Assembly: GCA_017311185.1 (NCBI GenBank)
Contig: JAESUZ010002877.1
Location: 1-64,000 of the forward strand
Source of the DNA: Proteles cristata cristata
Taxonomy: Eukaryota; Chordata; Mammalia; Carnivora; Hyaenidae
Length of the DNA: 64,000 nt
Reading direction: 5' to 3'
Part shown: positions 45,410 through 59,470 of the stretch, in pieces
How the letters are laid out: every line of letters starts with the position of its first letter
How positions within the stretch are numbered: position 1 is the stretch's first letter
Program-made: the position numbers and the translations under genes
Notes under the pieces: model-generated
Database searches by the model: none
Told to the model about the DNA's origin: nothing
Seen by the model: the letters and a program-made list of their open reading frames with translations, nothing else

Positions 45410-45630
45410 GACAGTCCCGAGGCTGGATGCTATGCCTGCATGCATACCTGGGTTAAAGCCCAGCCCTTCCACTTATTACTTATGTGACCCTGAGAAAGTT
45501 ACATAAGTGATGCTCTGTTTCATCTGTAAAATAGGACTAATAAGAGGGTGATTGTGAGGATTCAATGCAATAATACAAACATAACCCCTGGTTCAGTGAT
45601 TGGCACGTGGTAACATCCTGAGAAATACAA
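45410..45630 (+). repeat. MIR
   Basis: ACCTGGGTTAAAGCCCAGCC, CTTATGTGACCCTGAGAAAG, TTCATCTGTAAAATAGGACT and GATTGGCACGTGGTAAC are sense MIR, nearly complete. Confidence 0.9.
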
Positions 45631-45644
45631 TCTCCATGACAACC

Positions 45645-45746
45645 CACAGATATATATTATCATCTCCATATCAGAGATAAACAAACTGAGGTCCAAAGAA
45701 GTTTGAATAACTTGTCCCAGTCATGAGCTAGATAGAACCAAGATTA
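45645..45746 (-). repeat. MIR, left segment
   Basis: CAGAGATAAACAAACTGAGG, TCCAAAGAAGTTTGAATAAC and TTGTCCCAGTCATGAGCTAG are antisense MIR. The element resumes at 45960. Confidence 0.8.
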
Positions 45747-45959
45747 TTTTTTTTAAGTTGATTTATTTTGAGAGAGAGAGAGAGAGAGAAAGTAAGCACA
45801 AAGGAGGGGCAGAGAGAGAGAGAGGGAGAGAGAAAATCCCATGCAGGCTCCATGCCATCAGCACAGAGCCTGGTGTAGGGCTCAGTCCCATGAACTGTGA
45901 GATCATGACCTGAGCTGAAATCAAGAGTCAGATGCTTAACTGAGCTACCCAGGCACCCC
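45747..45959 (-). mobile_element. SINEC nested in MIR
   Basis: TTTAAGTTGATTTATTTTGA start, GAGAGA middle, CTACCCAGGCACCCCC end. The flanks AGAACCAAGATT and AGAGCCAAGATT are the duplicated MIR target. Confidence 0.92.
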
Positions 45960-46030
45960 CATGGACAGAGCCAAGATTTAAACTGAAGATTATTTGACTC
46001 TAAAGTCTGTTCAGAGGATCTATTTCCAAA
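45960..46030 (-). repeat. MIR, right segment
   Basis: AGAGCCAAGATTTAAACTGA and TTGACTCTAAAGTCTG finish the MIR begun at 45645. Confidence 0.75.
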
Positions 46031-46158
46031 ACAGTTCAATGTAGTTTTACATGTATCATTTCACATATTTTCAACGTATTTTTATTAGGTAAGAAGAAAA
46101 GAGTTTGGCTCGGCAAAATCTACTAAATCAAATGCTTATAGGAAAACCAATCAGTCAA

Positions 46159-46190
46159 TCATCATCATCTACATCATCGTCATCATCATC
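46159..46190 (+). repeat. (ATC)n microsatellite
   Basis: About ten ATC units with two interruptions (TAC, CGT). Confidence 0.85.
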
Positions 46191-47045
46191 TAGATACTAA
46201 GTGTTGTATGGGTTCCTGATAAAAGTCAGAAGGATAAACAAAATGGAACCAAAAAAACCCAAAAAACAAAACAGTAGATTATGATGTACATACAGGCCGA
46301 CATGCTCCTGAAACCTAAGCACACACGCACAACTTCTTCCCCCTGAAATCCCCTCACCCAACCCTCCTCCTGGATACTGGCAGAAGGACGTGGAAAGACT
46401 CCCCCTGCACCATTAGCCTGTTTGCCTGCTCTTTGTACCATGCTGAGGAGCGGGCGTGTTATTGCTGGCTGCCTGAGAAAGCCTGGTGCCTGCGGAATTT
46501 CTCTTTCTTTCCCCTCCCCCACAAGACAAACACACAGCAGCTGAAGGTAATGGAGAAACACCATTCATTCCTGGGGGACGGGGGGGCAGAATTTCTCTAG
46601 ACACACACCATGGACTTTCAGGAGCAGTGTAACGAGACTTGGCTGGGTTTCTATGGGAATCCTTTCCACACCGGTGAGGTGGTGCATGGACACACATACC
46701 TTCAGCAAAGAGCTCGCCACAAACAGTACATAGGGTGTTACTAGCATTCTGAAAGGACCCCTCTCCCCTGTATGACTCCACCCCTTCCGCCCCCGACCTG
46801 CCATAGGAATGGTAGTTTCTGCTGGCCCTTAGTGCATCTAGGTTAGTCTGGAAACAGAGTCTGGTGGGAAGGGAGAAGTAAAGGACAGATGGAGTGGAAG
46901 GGTAACAGGAATTCAGGATGCACCATTTTCTCGTACCTTGAGTTACCTTACTATGTTCAAAATCAAGTCTACTAAAAACTGCAGGGCTTTGGAACAAGAA
47001 CAGAACAGGTGAAAAATTAAGATGTATTTAAAATCCCCCCCTTTC
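46191..47045. other. Intronic sequence with a 194-codon antisense open frame
   Basis: The minus strand is open at 46997-46413. The translated frame has no recognised domain, is not spliced to TTLL5 phase, and its codon use is unremarkable. I do not support it as a gene. Confidence 0.45.
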
Positions 47046-47049
47046 GCCC

Positions 47050-47500
47050 GTCTGTTGTTAAGAGAAGTTGCAGCAATTCTGCCTTGGCCATCAAGATGCC
47101 GTTAAGATTTCTGCTTTTTGGGCTTTTTTCAGTCTGGATGAGACAGAGAAGAGAGTGGGAGGGAAGGAGAGGGGGGCTGGGAGCAGAAGTTTAACAAAGG
47201 ATCACTTTAACAGAAACTACTGAGTAATCGCTCTGTCCTGGGCCAAGAATAACATCAGCTCAATGTCGGCAATTAGAATCAGGTCAGTTGGGCCTCACAG
47301 CCGGTGCGGCCCTCCTCGCAGCCCCCAGCACCGAGGGCTACTCATGCTGATGTCACCAGCAGTCGCTGCTGCCTGAGAAGGTCCCCTGACTCAGCTGAAA
47401 GAAACGTTTTTTTAATCCTTCTTCAGGGGCAACAAGGTCGAATGAGGAGGTGGGAAGCAATGAGGGTAGAGAGAAGACACACTTGGGCACGGATCAGCTC
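47050..47500. promoter_or_regulatory. Candidate intronic regulatory element
   Basis: A repeat-free block in a repeat-dense intron. It carries an AP-1/NF-E2-type TGACTCAGC at about 47388, a TGATGTCA CRE-like octamer at about 47349, a homeobox-type GCAATTAGAAT at about 47270 and ACAAAGGATCA at about 47194. These are individually weak; the grouping is suggestive only. Confidence 0.3.
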
Positions 47501-47529
47501 GTCCCAGGAGTCTGTCACTTCTCCAACCA

Positions 47530-47630
47530 CCCCGAAGTGTGTGTGAAATAAATTAATACATGTAAAGCACCTGGAATAGAGCTCGGGCTGCAGGAAGTGC
47601 TTACTGAGTAATGGCTATTATGAAAAACAA
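47530..47630 (+). repeat. MIR 3' part
   Basis: TAATACATGTAAAGCACCTG, GAATAGAGCTCGGGC and GTGCTTACTGAGTAATGGCT match MIR. Confidence 0.75.
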
Positions 47631-47954
47631 AGCGGGAGCAATCTGTCCCATTACTTATCTCTTGTCTCCCATAAAATGTGAGTCCTGGGAGCAGTGACTG
47701 CTGAGCAGAATGTACCCTGATAAGAAAAATGCGCAAGAAGGCTTTCAAGTTTGGAAAACGTATTTATAAGAAGACTGTGGTAGATGGAGTGAAAAAGATG
47801 GAAACAAAGTTCCTATAAAACGATAATCGCCTGACATTTTCTAAGGGCAACACTCAGTCTTAACGTGTTCCGTCTCCCTGCCAAGGGACAGAAAACAAAT
47901 AGCTGGGAAGGAGACATTTCCCGTCCCTTTCCCTCTATCTCGATGGCTCTTGAT

Positions 47955-48105
47955 GCGTGGTCCCCAAGAGCAGCACTGGCATCACCAGGGGGACTTGTTA
48001 GAAATGGAAATAACTGAGCCCCTTTCCCAAATGTACTGAATCAGAGAGGGGGTGGAGATAGTGATCAGTGCTTTAAAAACAGGCCCTCCAACTGGTTCCA
48101 TTGCT
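47955..48105 (+). mobile_element. MER5-type hAT element
   Basis: GTGGTCCCCAAGAGCAGCAC, TTGTTAGAAATGGAAATAAC, TGAATCAGAGAGGGGGTGGA and CTTTAAAAACAGGCCCTCCA match MER5A/B. Confidence 0.8.
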
Positions 48106-48345
48106 CAAAATCGGGGGCCTACAAACTAGGGCTTGTAAGACAAATATAGCCTACCACTCGTTTTTATAAATAAAGTTTCACTGGAAAACAGCCACACTCA
48201 TTCACTTAAATGCCATCCATGGCTGTTCTCATTCTACCATGGCAGAGTGGAGTGGTGGCTGTGGAGACGCTGGCCTACAGAGCCTGGAGTATTTAACTAT
48301 CTGGCCGTTTACGGAAAAAGTCTGCTGACCCCTGCTCTGACTTAG
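48106..48345 (+). mobile_element. Ancient DNA-transposon-like repeat
   Basis: CCTACAAACTAGGGCTTGTA, AAATAAAGTTTCACTGGAAA, ACAGCCACACTCATTCACTT and AAAAGTCTGCTGACCCCTGC belong to a well-known mammalian repeat, probably hAT-type. The exact name is uncertain. Confidence 0.7.
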
Positions 48346-48360
48346 GATGATTTCTCTTTA

Positions 48361-48576
48361 AACTTTTATTTTTTAAAAGTCTTTCTTTACTGTTTTTGAG
48401 AAAGATAGAGAAAGCACGAGCCGGGGAGGGGCAGAGAAAGAAGGAAAATCTCAAGCAGGTTCCACACTGTCAGTGCAGAGCCCGATATGAGGCCCAAACT
48501 CACAAAACTGTGAGATGATGACCTGAGCCAAAACCAAGAGTCGGACACTTAACTGACTGAGCCACCCAGGTGCCCC
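48361..48576 (-). mobile_element. SINEC, antisense, diverged
   Basis: TTTTACTGTTTTTGAGAAAG-like tail region, then CACACTGTCAGTGCAGAGCC and GAGCCACCCAGGTGCCCC. Confidence 0.92.
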
Positions 48577-49600
48577 AGAAGGATGTTTTTTTAAAAATTG
48601 CTCGTTTTACTCATCAGTGTGTAGAAGTACATGGTTTCCATTTTGTCTTACTTTGTGTATCACACTCTCTATCAGATGGATAGAGAGTTATATATATATA
48701 TATATAAGCACACTTATTTCCTTGTGCACCTCAGTCCCTGGAGACCCTGCCAATGGCTCCAGGTGACCTTCTCTTCCACACCCAGGTTACAGGACCTGGC
48801 TTTTGTTGAGGTGGATTCAGCGCATGACAATTTCTCAATTCACAAGTGCAGTGCTGGACAGAGATGAAGATCAAAGCCTACATTGCATGAATTTAGAGAT
48901 GTCCATTTCCAAACACATCCTGAATCAGAGTTGCCTTCTTGAAATTAATTCCTTTGGTAAGCTGGCTGCTAAGTACAGAAGAGGATGGAGAACTTCCTCT
49001 GCATGTAACTCAAGAAAGGTTGCATGGTCTTTCCAAAAAGGTTTTTAGGGGATCACTGTGAAAGGCACAGGCCACGTACATAATCAATACAATTCAATAT
49101 GATAGAGTGCAATACAATGTAAAGTCTCCTTTAATGGCCTGTTCCATAGACAGGTATCTCTTGTGAATATGCTAAGTAAATTAGATTTCAATTCTACCCA
49201 CTCTTCTCAAAGAGGCAATTAACCAAATTGTTAGTTATATCAGTGGCTACGTACACTTTAGAAAAATGAATTCAAAGCATAAGGAGTTCAACAAAGAAAC
49301 CATCTCTATCTAACAGGTTAACCCAAGGATAGAAACATAGGACATACTGAGAAGGCAAACCATGCTTCTGTCAGCAATGTGGTGATAATGATAATGGTCA
49401 ATTCTAGCACAGCCATAAGCAAGGCTATAAGAAGAGGCTTACAATCTAGAAGGGCTTTGCTTCTTCCATGGAGTGCACTTAATGTTCTCTGAAATAAAGT
49501 GCTCTATATTACTAAATATCTTTCATGTTAGAACATTTAATATCTTATTTGCTATTTTCTTAGCTCTAAACTCTTTAAGCTAAGAACTTAATGTCTTGAC
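48577..49600. other. Intronic sequence with a (TA)n tract
   Basis: A (TA)9-type tract lies at 48689-48706. The remainder is apparently single copy with no exon recognised. Confidence 0.5.
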
Positions 49601-49601
49601 A

Positions 49602-49815
49602 GGGCGCCTGGGTGGCTCAGTCATTTAAGCGTCCGACTTCAGCTCAGGTCATGATCTCACGGTTTGTGGGTTCGAGCCCCGCATTAGGCTCTGTGCTGAC
49701 AACTCAGAGCCTGGAGCCTGTTTCAGATTCTGTGTCTCCCTCTCTCTCTGACCCTCCCCTGCTCATGCTGTCTCTATCTCTCTTTCAAAAATAAACAAAA
49801 CATCAGAAAAAAAAA
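49602..49815 (+). mobile_element. SINEC
   Basis: Full-length GGGCGCCTGGGTGGCTCAG copy with an A tail. TAAGAACTTAATGTCTTGA before and AAGAACTTAGTGTCTTGA after are the target duplication, with one mismatch. Confidence 0.95.
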
Positions 49816-49833
49816 AAGAACTTAGTGTCTTGA

Positions 49834-52088
<2,255 letters not shown>

Positions 52089-52189
52089 CTAAAGGAAAAG
52101 AGAGAAATATCACAGGTATTTTTCCCTTTACAGAGCTAAACACAGCGTGGAGTTTACAAATCTACTTGTGTGATAAATGATCTGACTCG

Positions 52190-52315
52190 CCCACGAAACC
52201 CTAGCTCCATGAAGACAAAGGTAGGGTCTGCTCTGTTCTCAGCTCTACTCATAGCACTTATCCTGAGGCCTGGCACATGGTCAGCATACAGTATCTGTTG
52301 AAGGTTAAATAATTA
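52190..52315 (+). repeat. L2 3' end fragment
   Basis: CTAGCTCCATGAAGACAAAG, CATAGCACTTATCCTGAGGC and CTGGCACATGGTCAGCATAC match sense L2. Confidence 0.75.
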
Positions 52316-52814
52316 AAATAGTAATTTCAGTCCCTTGTGATGGACACACAAGGGAAGCCCAGGAAGCTTCAAATACAGGATGGCTGGTTGAATCTAAGGT
52401 TGGAACAGAGGCACAATCATCTTCTCTAACATCAACTTTAAAAGTATGGGGGTGAATTATACAGAATTCATGGTTTTTCTTAACCACCTATTAGCGAGGT
52501 TACGTGTCCATCATGAGATAGAATAACTGGTCTGAGAAGACAGGTTTCTCATTATTCTAAATTTACCTCAATAGGATCCCCAGCCAAGCTGATGTTTGGC
52601 CTGTACACATGAGGAAGGAGAAGGGCTTGGTGGCCTTTGGGACTGTTCCCTACCCACGCTATGCTATTACGTACTATGACTTTCATCCTTGCCCAGATTC
52701 CAAATTTTAGATTCTGGTGACCATGTCTGTGTATATCTCAGGTGAAGTCTTCATAACTATAGGACTACACTTGCACTCTCAGTCTGTTTCTTTCAGGTAG
52801 AAAAGTCCCCGTTC

Positions 52815-53515
52815 ATGCCAATCAGGATGGTGATTTTTCAAAACAAAACCAAATTAACGGGAAAAACCAAGTGCTGGCCAGCACGAGGAAACACTGGAAC
52901 TCTGGTGCATTGCTGGCGGGAATGTGAAATGATGTAGCTCCTGTGGAAAATGTTCTGGCAGTTTCTCAAAAAGCTATACACAGAATTACCATGTGATCCA
53001 GTGACTTCCAACTCCCCACCCCCACCCCAAGGTACAAACCCCAAAGAATTGAAAACAGCGCCTACTTGTACACCAATGTTCACAGCAGCATTATTCCCAA
53101 CAGCCAAAAGGTGAAAACATCAACAGATAAATGGATACACAAAATGTGGCCTATACCCCCAATGAAATATTAGTCAGCCTTAAAAGGAAAGGAAATTCTG
53201 ACACAAGAGACAACACAGATGAACCGTGGGGACAGTACACTAAGTGAAATAAGTCTGTCACAAAAGGACTAGTGTTGCATGATTTCACTTATATGAGGTC
53301 CTTAGAAGAGTCAAGTTCATAGAGACAGGAAGTAGAACAGTGGTGGCTGGGGCTAGGAGATAGGAGAATCGAGAGTTACTGACTTATAGCTTGGCATGAT
53401 GAGAAAGTTCTGGAGACAGATGGTGGTAATGGCTGCACAAACTGAATGTACTATATGCCACCGAATCGTACACCTGGAAATGTTAAATTTTAGGTTATAT
53501 TTCCCTGCTCTTTTT
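52815..53515 (+). mobile_element. L1M 3' part
   Basis: CAAGTGCTGGCCAGCACGAG, GGTGCATTGCTGGCGGGAAT, CAATGTTCACAGCAGCATTA, GGATACACAAAATGTGGCCT and ACTAAGTGAAATAAGTCTGT follow L1M ORF2 end and 3' UTR in order, with a long AATCGTACACCTGGAAATGT end. Confidence 0.92.
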
Positions 53516-56500
53516 AAAAAAGCTCCCCGTTAATCTTTCCAACAGTCTTATCTGGTGGCCCTTTTCACTCACTTCTGGTTCTTCTCTGGACCTTCTTTAA
53601 TTACCCTGTGGGTGTTTTTTTTTTCCTTTTTGAAGTACAGTGACCAGAAAATTGTACACAGAAGAAACACAAAGAATCTCATCGTGAACAACCTTACCCC
53701 AAACCTGGTTAATGGGGCTTTAGGAAAGGAAACAGAGCCTAATTGAAGAGAAAGATTCATAGTGACTTAAATCCTCATGCTGTTATTTCCTCTGCAAACT
53801 TCCTTTGACATTAATGGTCATTTCCATGGCAGAGATGCAGCAACACTGGGGTAAGGTTATGCAGACCTTCCTGAGGCCTGACCTACGGGCCACCTAGTTA
53901 TTTATAGCCTGATTCCTAATGACCCCAACAGAACCCTGGGGGAGGGGCCAGAACGGAATGTCTGCTGAGTCCAGAAGCCCAGAAGCCCAGGCTCATCTCT
54001 GTGTTCTCCCTCACAGCCTCATCCTCTCAGGGGTCTGCTTTGGAGTCTCTGCTTCTCTCAAAGAGATTTCCATATATCTAGTTAAGGGAAAGTCTGTGTA
54101 ATGTATTCTGAAGTCCATGGATGAAAGGTTTTCTACTTACATAATCTCACCTCTGATATGTCACATCCCTTGCTCATCTCCCCCAGTTTGGCTCCCACAG
54201 TTCAGTTGCACAATTACACACTTTCAGCTAATCTTCTTGGAGAACAGTACCAAAAAGCTCAGAGCTTACTTCTGAATTTTTCTGGGTGGGACACCTGATC
54301 TTCAGTGACTCCTCAGTGTGTGTGCTATACTATGTAGTTAAAACGACATGATCTTTCCCAAGGGGCTTCCAGAGGTATGAGGAAGTGTAGTGACCCATGA
54401 CTGGCTAGAAATAAGTACCTAAATACGCAAAATAGAATGTTCATTTATTCACAAAGTGAAATGTTGAGTGGGAGTCAAACAGGAGTTATAGGGTGAGGAG
54501 AGCAGGGGCCAGAGGCACATGTTATCTCTTCTCTCATTAGTGAGGGGAGAGGAAAGCTTAGTGAAGAGAGCATGTGGGGAAGTGCATGGGCTCTGAGTGG
54601 AAGGAGCTGTGGAGAAAAGCGTCCAGGTATAAAGGAAGAGAAGGGTGGGGGCAAGGGTGGGCTGATCCAATGCACAAAGGAACATGGGAAGACAGCAGGA
54701 ACTGCCTGGCTGAATAACTTCAGATTTTCATCAATTAGGGCAGATATTCAAATTTAGGGGGAAACTACTATTTATGATAACTGCACCGAAAGCCAGAAAA
54801 GACATCAATTGTGATTCTCCTTCCACTCTGGCTTGCTGGTTCTAGAAGTTTCTGGCCACAGGTAGCAATCTAGACTCAGGAATTCGATATTAAGGGATTT
54901 TTGTAGCTACATTATAACTGTTATGTCAGGATTCATCTCACTGGCAGGCTAGGTTGATCTTATTTTCTGAAGGCTGCTTTAACAGCAAATATTCCTAGGA
55001 GGCATTTACTGTAATGCCTCCTTGTCGTGCATCAGAAATCAGAGGCTGTAGCATGGCCCTCTTCCATGGAGATGGCCAGGGACTGTGAGGGGCGGGGGTA
55101 GGACGGCAGGCAAGGGAAGGTCACGTAAGAGTAAGACGGCGGATGAGAGGGTGCTTGTTCACCCAACTGCACACAAGTGAATGGACTGCAATGTCATACA
55201 CTTTCACAGCAGAAGTTGTTTTTAAACTCATCAGCACCATAAGCCTGGTCTCCAAATCACAAAGGAACTTTCTCAAGCAAGGAGAAACTTTTAGCAAAGA
55301 GGCAGGAATTTTGACAGTATACCACACTGCGTGGGGGCCCGAGTACGGAGCCATGGAAGATGTAGAAGGCGATGTGGTGATGCCAGGAGAAACTCGCTTG
55401 CCTGGAGCACCAGTGGGTGGTACTCAGGCCTCAGTAGCTCCCAAGTGAAGCACAAGTGTGTGGGGTTTGTAGGACGCAGGCTGTACACGGATGACTCGCA
55501 GAAGGCCCGGTGCACTCTCATCTGGGCCTTCCCTGAGGTTCTGTAATCTACATATTCCTTTATGTGGCATCTAATAGTTCCCGTGTCCATCTATAGCTCC
55601 ATCCCATTTTCCTGAACCTCAATTGATTGTAGTCTGCTAGCAATATATTTTCTACTCCCATCAAAAATTTGAGATTTAATTGTTCTCCCTAGTTTTTATA
55701 TTATTCTTTGCTCAATACTAACATATAATAGTACACAGAATTCCTGAAAATAACTTCTAAGAGTTTTTTTTTATTATTTCTAGAGCCAAGAAAGTTAGCT
55801 GTGGAAAAGCTCAGAATGTCTAACGTTTGACTCAAATTCAAAGCGTCAAAGTGAGCTATGCCATATTTCCCTTTACTACATTCGTAGCTAATAGGCAACA
55901 AGATGGCAAATTTTTCTCAACATCACCCTCTCTTACTAGCCGATTTACTTAGAACTTCATCTCACTTTCTATGCTGTACTGTGCCATATCAGGGCTAAAT
56001 GTTTCCCCATAACAGCCTGTCCTGTAGAACACCCCCCAACCTCCAGCCAGTATACACTGAAAGACTAGACTTTCCCCTTCGCCACGGAATGGATGTTGGT
56101 TCTAAGGAACTTGGAGGCCATCTATCAGATGCACTGCTTTGTAACAAAGAAAATCTCCTCACCAGGCAAGTCACTCTCCACGAAGACAGGCTTTCAGCAT
56201 CAAGATCTTCTGAGAATGATACAGTGTCACAAGAGTGTGGGGGAATAATGAGGCACAAATTGTGACAGTCATACAGAGATAGTGATCCCACAGCCACCTC
56301 CCCGGCCTCCTTCAACCAATCCCAGCAAAACCTGAGCTACCATGTCCAGGGAAGGGCGCCCCTGTCCTTCTGGAGGGTTGGAAAGGGTGTGGGTGTGCTT
56401 TCAATGGCCATAATACTGGGGGTGGGAGATTACTAACATTCAACAGGTTGGGGGTTGGGGGGGAGGTCAAGGGTGCTTAATGTCCAAAAACGCAAGGAAG

Positions 56501-57615
56501 AGTTCTGTTCTTTGGAGGAGTATATGCCGCTCAGAATGCCAACGATGCTTCTAATGAGAAACACTGTAAAGCCATGAAGGAAGTGCTTTCTGGGGAGAAT
56601 CTTACTATTTCTTTCCAAGAAAGAATGTCCATCAACTTCCATGGCACTTCACAGAAGGTGTAGATTATTAAGGACGGCAGAGGTTACATTCTCTTTGTCT
56701 GTAAATTCTCAATCCCAAAGCAGTTCTAGCACACAGTAAGCACTGCAAAGGTGTGGTAAATGCTGAAGACCCTACAGAGAAGGGAAGGGCTCCCACGAGC
56801 AGAACAAAGCAGTGGTGGCCGGAATAAGAAGTGGCTACCTTGGCCTGTGACTCAGTCACACAAGCGCCCTTCCTCGAGACGACTGTCGCACAGGTCGCTG
56901 GAGAACTTCATGTGTACATCCTATTTTGTCAGGCAGAACGTTAAAAAGATATGTAATCCAGAATTGAGACTTAATCATTATTACTGCTTAACAAGGATTT
57001 TCCTAAGTAGCACTGGCATTTCTCTTGTAACTACAAATACTTTGGTGGTAGAGATTGCAATGATTGCTGCTACAGTTTGGTGCCACAGCCTTAATTTCTG
57101 CTAAGGCATGAGGAGTTTTACAAAAACACCATTGTTTTAGCAATATGTGTAAATGTCAACGTGGTGAAAAAGGGAAAAAAAAAGGCCTTAGCATTACTAT
57201 GGAAAACCTTTTGACCCTACTGGCTTCCTCAAAGGGCCGTGAGGATCCCTGCCCCCCCACCAGGACCCCCAGATCCATGAACTGCACTGTGTGAACCACA
57301 GATCTGTTGCAATACAGCCTGGGGACAGGTGAGAAGAGAGCATGGCTGGAAAAGGACTCCTCAGTTACTCAAAAAACTGACATAGAGGATGAAAAGCAGA
57401 CACCTCTGACAGTTCAGGAAGCTGGCCGCAGGACTGTAAAGCATAAAGGGTCTCTAGAATCTTAACTGGTGTCCCCATCTGGCTCTCCAAAACATCTGAA
57501 GCCAGAGGTGAACTGGAATCTAACAAAGGTTGCAACCAAGTCCAGACCCGGCTTATTATCAATTAGATTGGCGCACCCCCTTCTCCTCCCAACCCCCCTC
57601 CCACACATTAGCAAC
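53516..57615. other. Intronic sequence, few recognisable features
   Basis: Four kilobases with almost no SINEs, unlike the rest of the window. Open frames at 55143-55590 and 55995-56315 have no recognised domain. A faint L2/MIR-like stretch is possible near 56690-56770. I looked for the preceding TTLL5 exon here and did not find it. Confidence 0.5.
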
Positions 57616-57619
57616 CGGA

Positions 57620-58330
57620 GAAAAGGATAAGCACATCTTTTTGGAAGTGGGGGAAGGGCAAATAATATTTACTTAAGACTCCAATGTTACATAAAATGTC
57701 TAGCAGACAACTAATAATTGTAAAAGACAAGCAGAAGCAAGAAAACATGACCCATGAGAGAAAACTGTCAACAGAAGGGCACTGACAGATGGCACAGATA
57801 TTGGACGTACCAGACACAGACTTCAAAATAACCATGAGAAAAATGTAAAAGGGTCTCATATAAAAGGTGGGCAACATGTATGAACAAATGGGAGAATTTC
57901 AATAGAGAGATGAAATTTATTAAAAAACAAAAAAGAACCATAAAAGAATGCTAGAAATGGAAAAATATAAAGTCTGAAAGGAAGAATTCATTCAAAATGC
58001 TTAACAACAGACTGAATACAACAGAGGAGAATATGTAACATATATAAAATTGGAATCCCAGAAGGAGAGGAGACAGAAGGAGGCAGAAGAAATCTATAAA
58101 GAGACAAAGGCTGAGAATTTCCAATACTGATGGAAGACATTAACCTACACACCTAAGTAGTTGAGCAAATCCTGCTTAGGACAAAGAAATCTACACCTAG
58201 GCCCATCATAGTCAAATTGTTGACAACTAAAAATAAAGAAAAAAATCTTAAAAGTGGCCAGGGTGGTGGGGTGCTAGTTTGCGATGGTAGAAATGTTACT
58301 TGCATGGGAACAACAATGCAAATGGTTAGC
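57620..58330 (+). mobile_element. Ancient L1M: ORF1 region
   Basis: AACAGACTGAATACAACAGA, TGGAATCCCAGAAGGAGAGG, AGACATTAACCTACACACC, CACCTAGGCCCATCATAGTC and AAATCTTAAAAGTGGCCAG follow the end of L1M ORF1. The frame is broken by many stops. This begins an L1 that continues to the window end. Confidence 0.9.
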
Positions 58331-58540
58331 TGACTGATCATTAGAAAACAAAGGCCCTCAATAAACTATTTGTAAAAAAAAAAAAAAAAACTAAATAAAA
58401 CACTAAAATAAATAAACTCTGAAAAAAAAAAAAAAAGAAAAGAAAAGAAAACAAAGGCCCAAAAACAATGAACAGATAGTTTAATGTGCTGGGGAACAAA
58501 ACCAAACCAAACAAAAACCCAGTCAATATAGACTTAAACA
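58331..58540 (+). repeat. A-rich segment between L1 ORF1 and ORF2
   Basis: Long A runs with AATAAA-like units and AAAAG repeats at 58374-58450, and a duplicated ACAAAGGCCC phrase (about 58349 and 58452). This is probably a degraded small insertion in the L1. Confidence 0.6.
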
Positions 58541-59108
58541 TTTAAACGACACTCCCCACCCACTCAGTCTATTTGACAATTATGTGAAACTGTATCTAGT
58601 AACTTCTGAATACGCATTCTTTTCAAGTGAACCTGGAACATTCACCAAGATAATCCAAATGATGGGCCATAAAATAAGTCTCAATAAAAAGCAAAGGAAC
58701 CTCAAAAAATAAATGGTAAGTATCTTTAAAAACAAAAATCCAAGGATCAAAATCCAGAGTATACACTGACTAGAGTATTATTAAATTATAAATCAGTAAT
58801 AATAAGATGTGTAGAAAAGTCCAAGATATTTGGAATTTTAACAATACACTTCTACATAATCTCTGAGTCAAGGAAGAAATCACAGGAGAAATTTAAAAAT
58901 GTATCCGACTGAGTGGTAATGAGAACACAATCAAACAAAATCTAAAAGAGTACTTAAAGAGAAATTTATAGTATTAAATGTCTTTATTAGAAAAGAAATG
59001 TATAAAATTAACAACCTAAGCTTCCACCTTAGGAAGCTAGAAAAATACGAGCAAGTTAAATATACTTAGAATAAAAAATAGAACAATCTAAAAGCAGAAA
59101 TCAACAAG
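58541..59108 (+). mobile_element. Ancient L1M: ORF2 endonuclease region
   Basis: ATACGCATTCTTTTCAAGTG, AACATTCACCAAGATAATCC, GGGCCATAAAATAAGTCTCA and AGAACACAATCAAACAAAAT match L1 ORF2 endonuclease-to-linker sequence. No intact frame. Confidence 0.88.
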
Positions 59109-59470
59109 GAGGCCATTAGACTGAGGTGGCTCTAATCCCTTGGCAGTCTTTGTAAGCAAACCAAAACTGAAGTCAGCATTAATGTACTCACATCTGAGAA
59201 AATGAAATTAAGAACAACCAATCACAGCCTAATAGGCTTTCTCAAATACAGCAACTGCTTCAGCTACAGTCAATCAAGTAACTAAGTAATTTCCTTGCTT
59301 CATTTAGGAGTCTGCTCTATTAGAGGGAAAAAAAATAATAAAAGCCTTTCCCTTAGTTCTTACTGATAGATGGATCCTAAGCATTTTCAGTTTGTCAGAC
59401 AGTGAAAAATCAATGTTTGCTCCAATGAGCTCTTCAAAATTTTAATATACTTCAGTTTATCTTTTAACAC
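59109..59470. other. Unidentified ~360-bp insert in L1
   Basis: L1 ORF2 text breaks after AATCAACAAGG and resumes at about 59471 with GTGAAATAGAAAG. The insert contains GAGGTGGCTCTAATCCCTTG and an AATAATAAAAGCC phrase. I could not assign it to a family, and no target duplication is obvious. Confidence 0.5.

Noticed and set aside
46413..46997. Antisense open frame of 194 codons, the longest in the window
   Set aside because: No recognisable domain, signal or splice context. An open frame of this length is expected by chance in 64 kb at moderate GC, and it lies in TTLL5 intron sequence.
47283..47420. GC-richer block suggesting an exon or promoter
   Set aside because: The frames do not fit TTLL5 phase and there is no CpG island. 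The only support is motif clustering, reported as weak.
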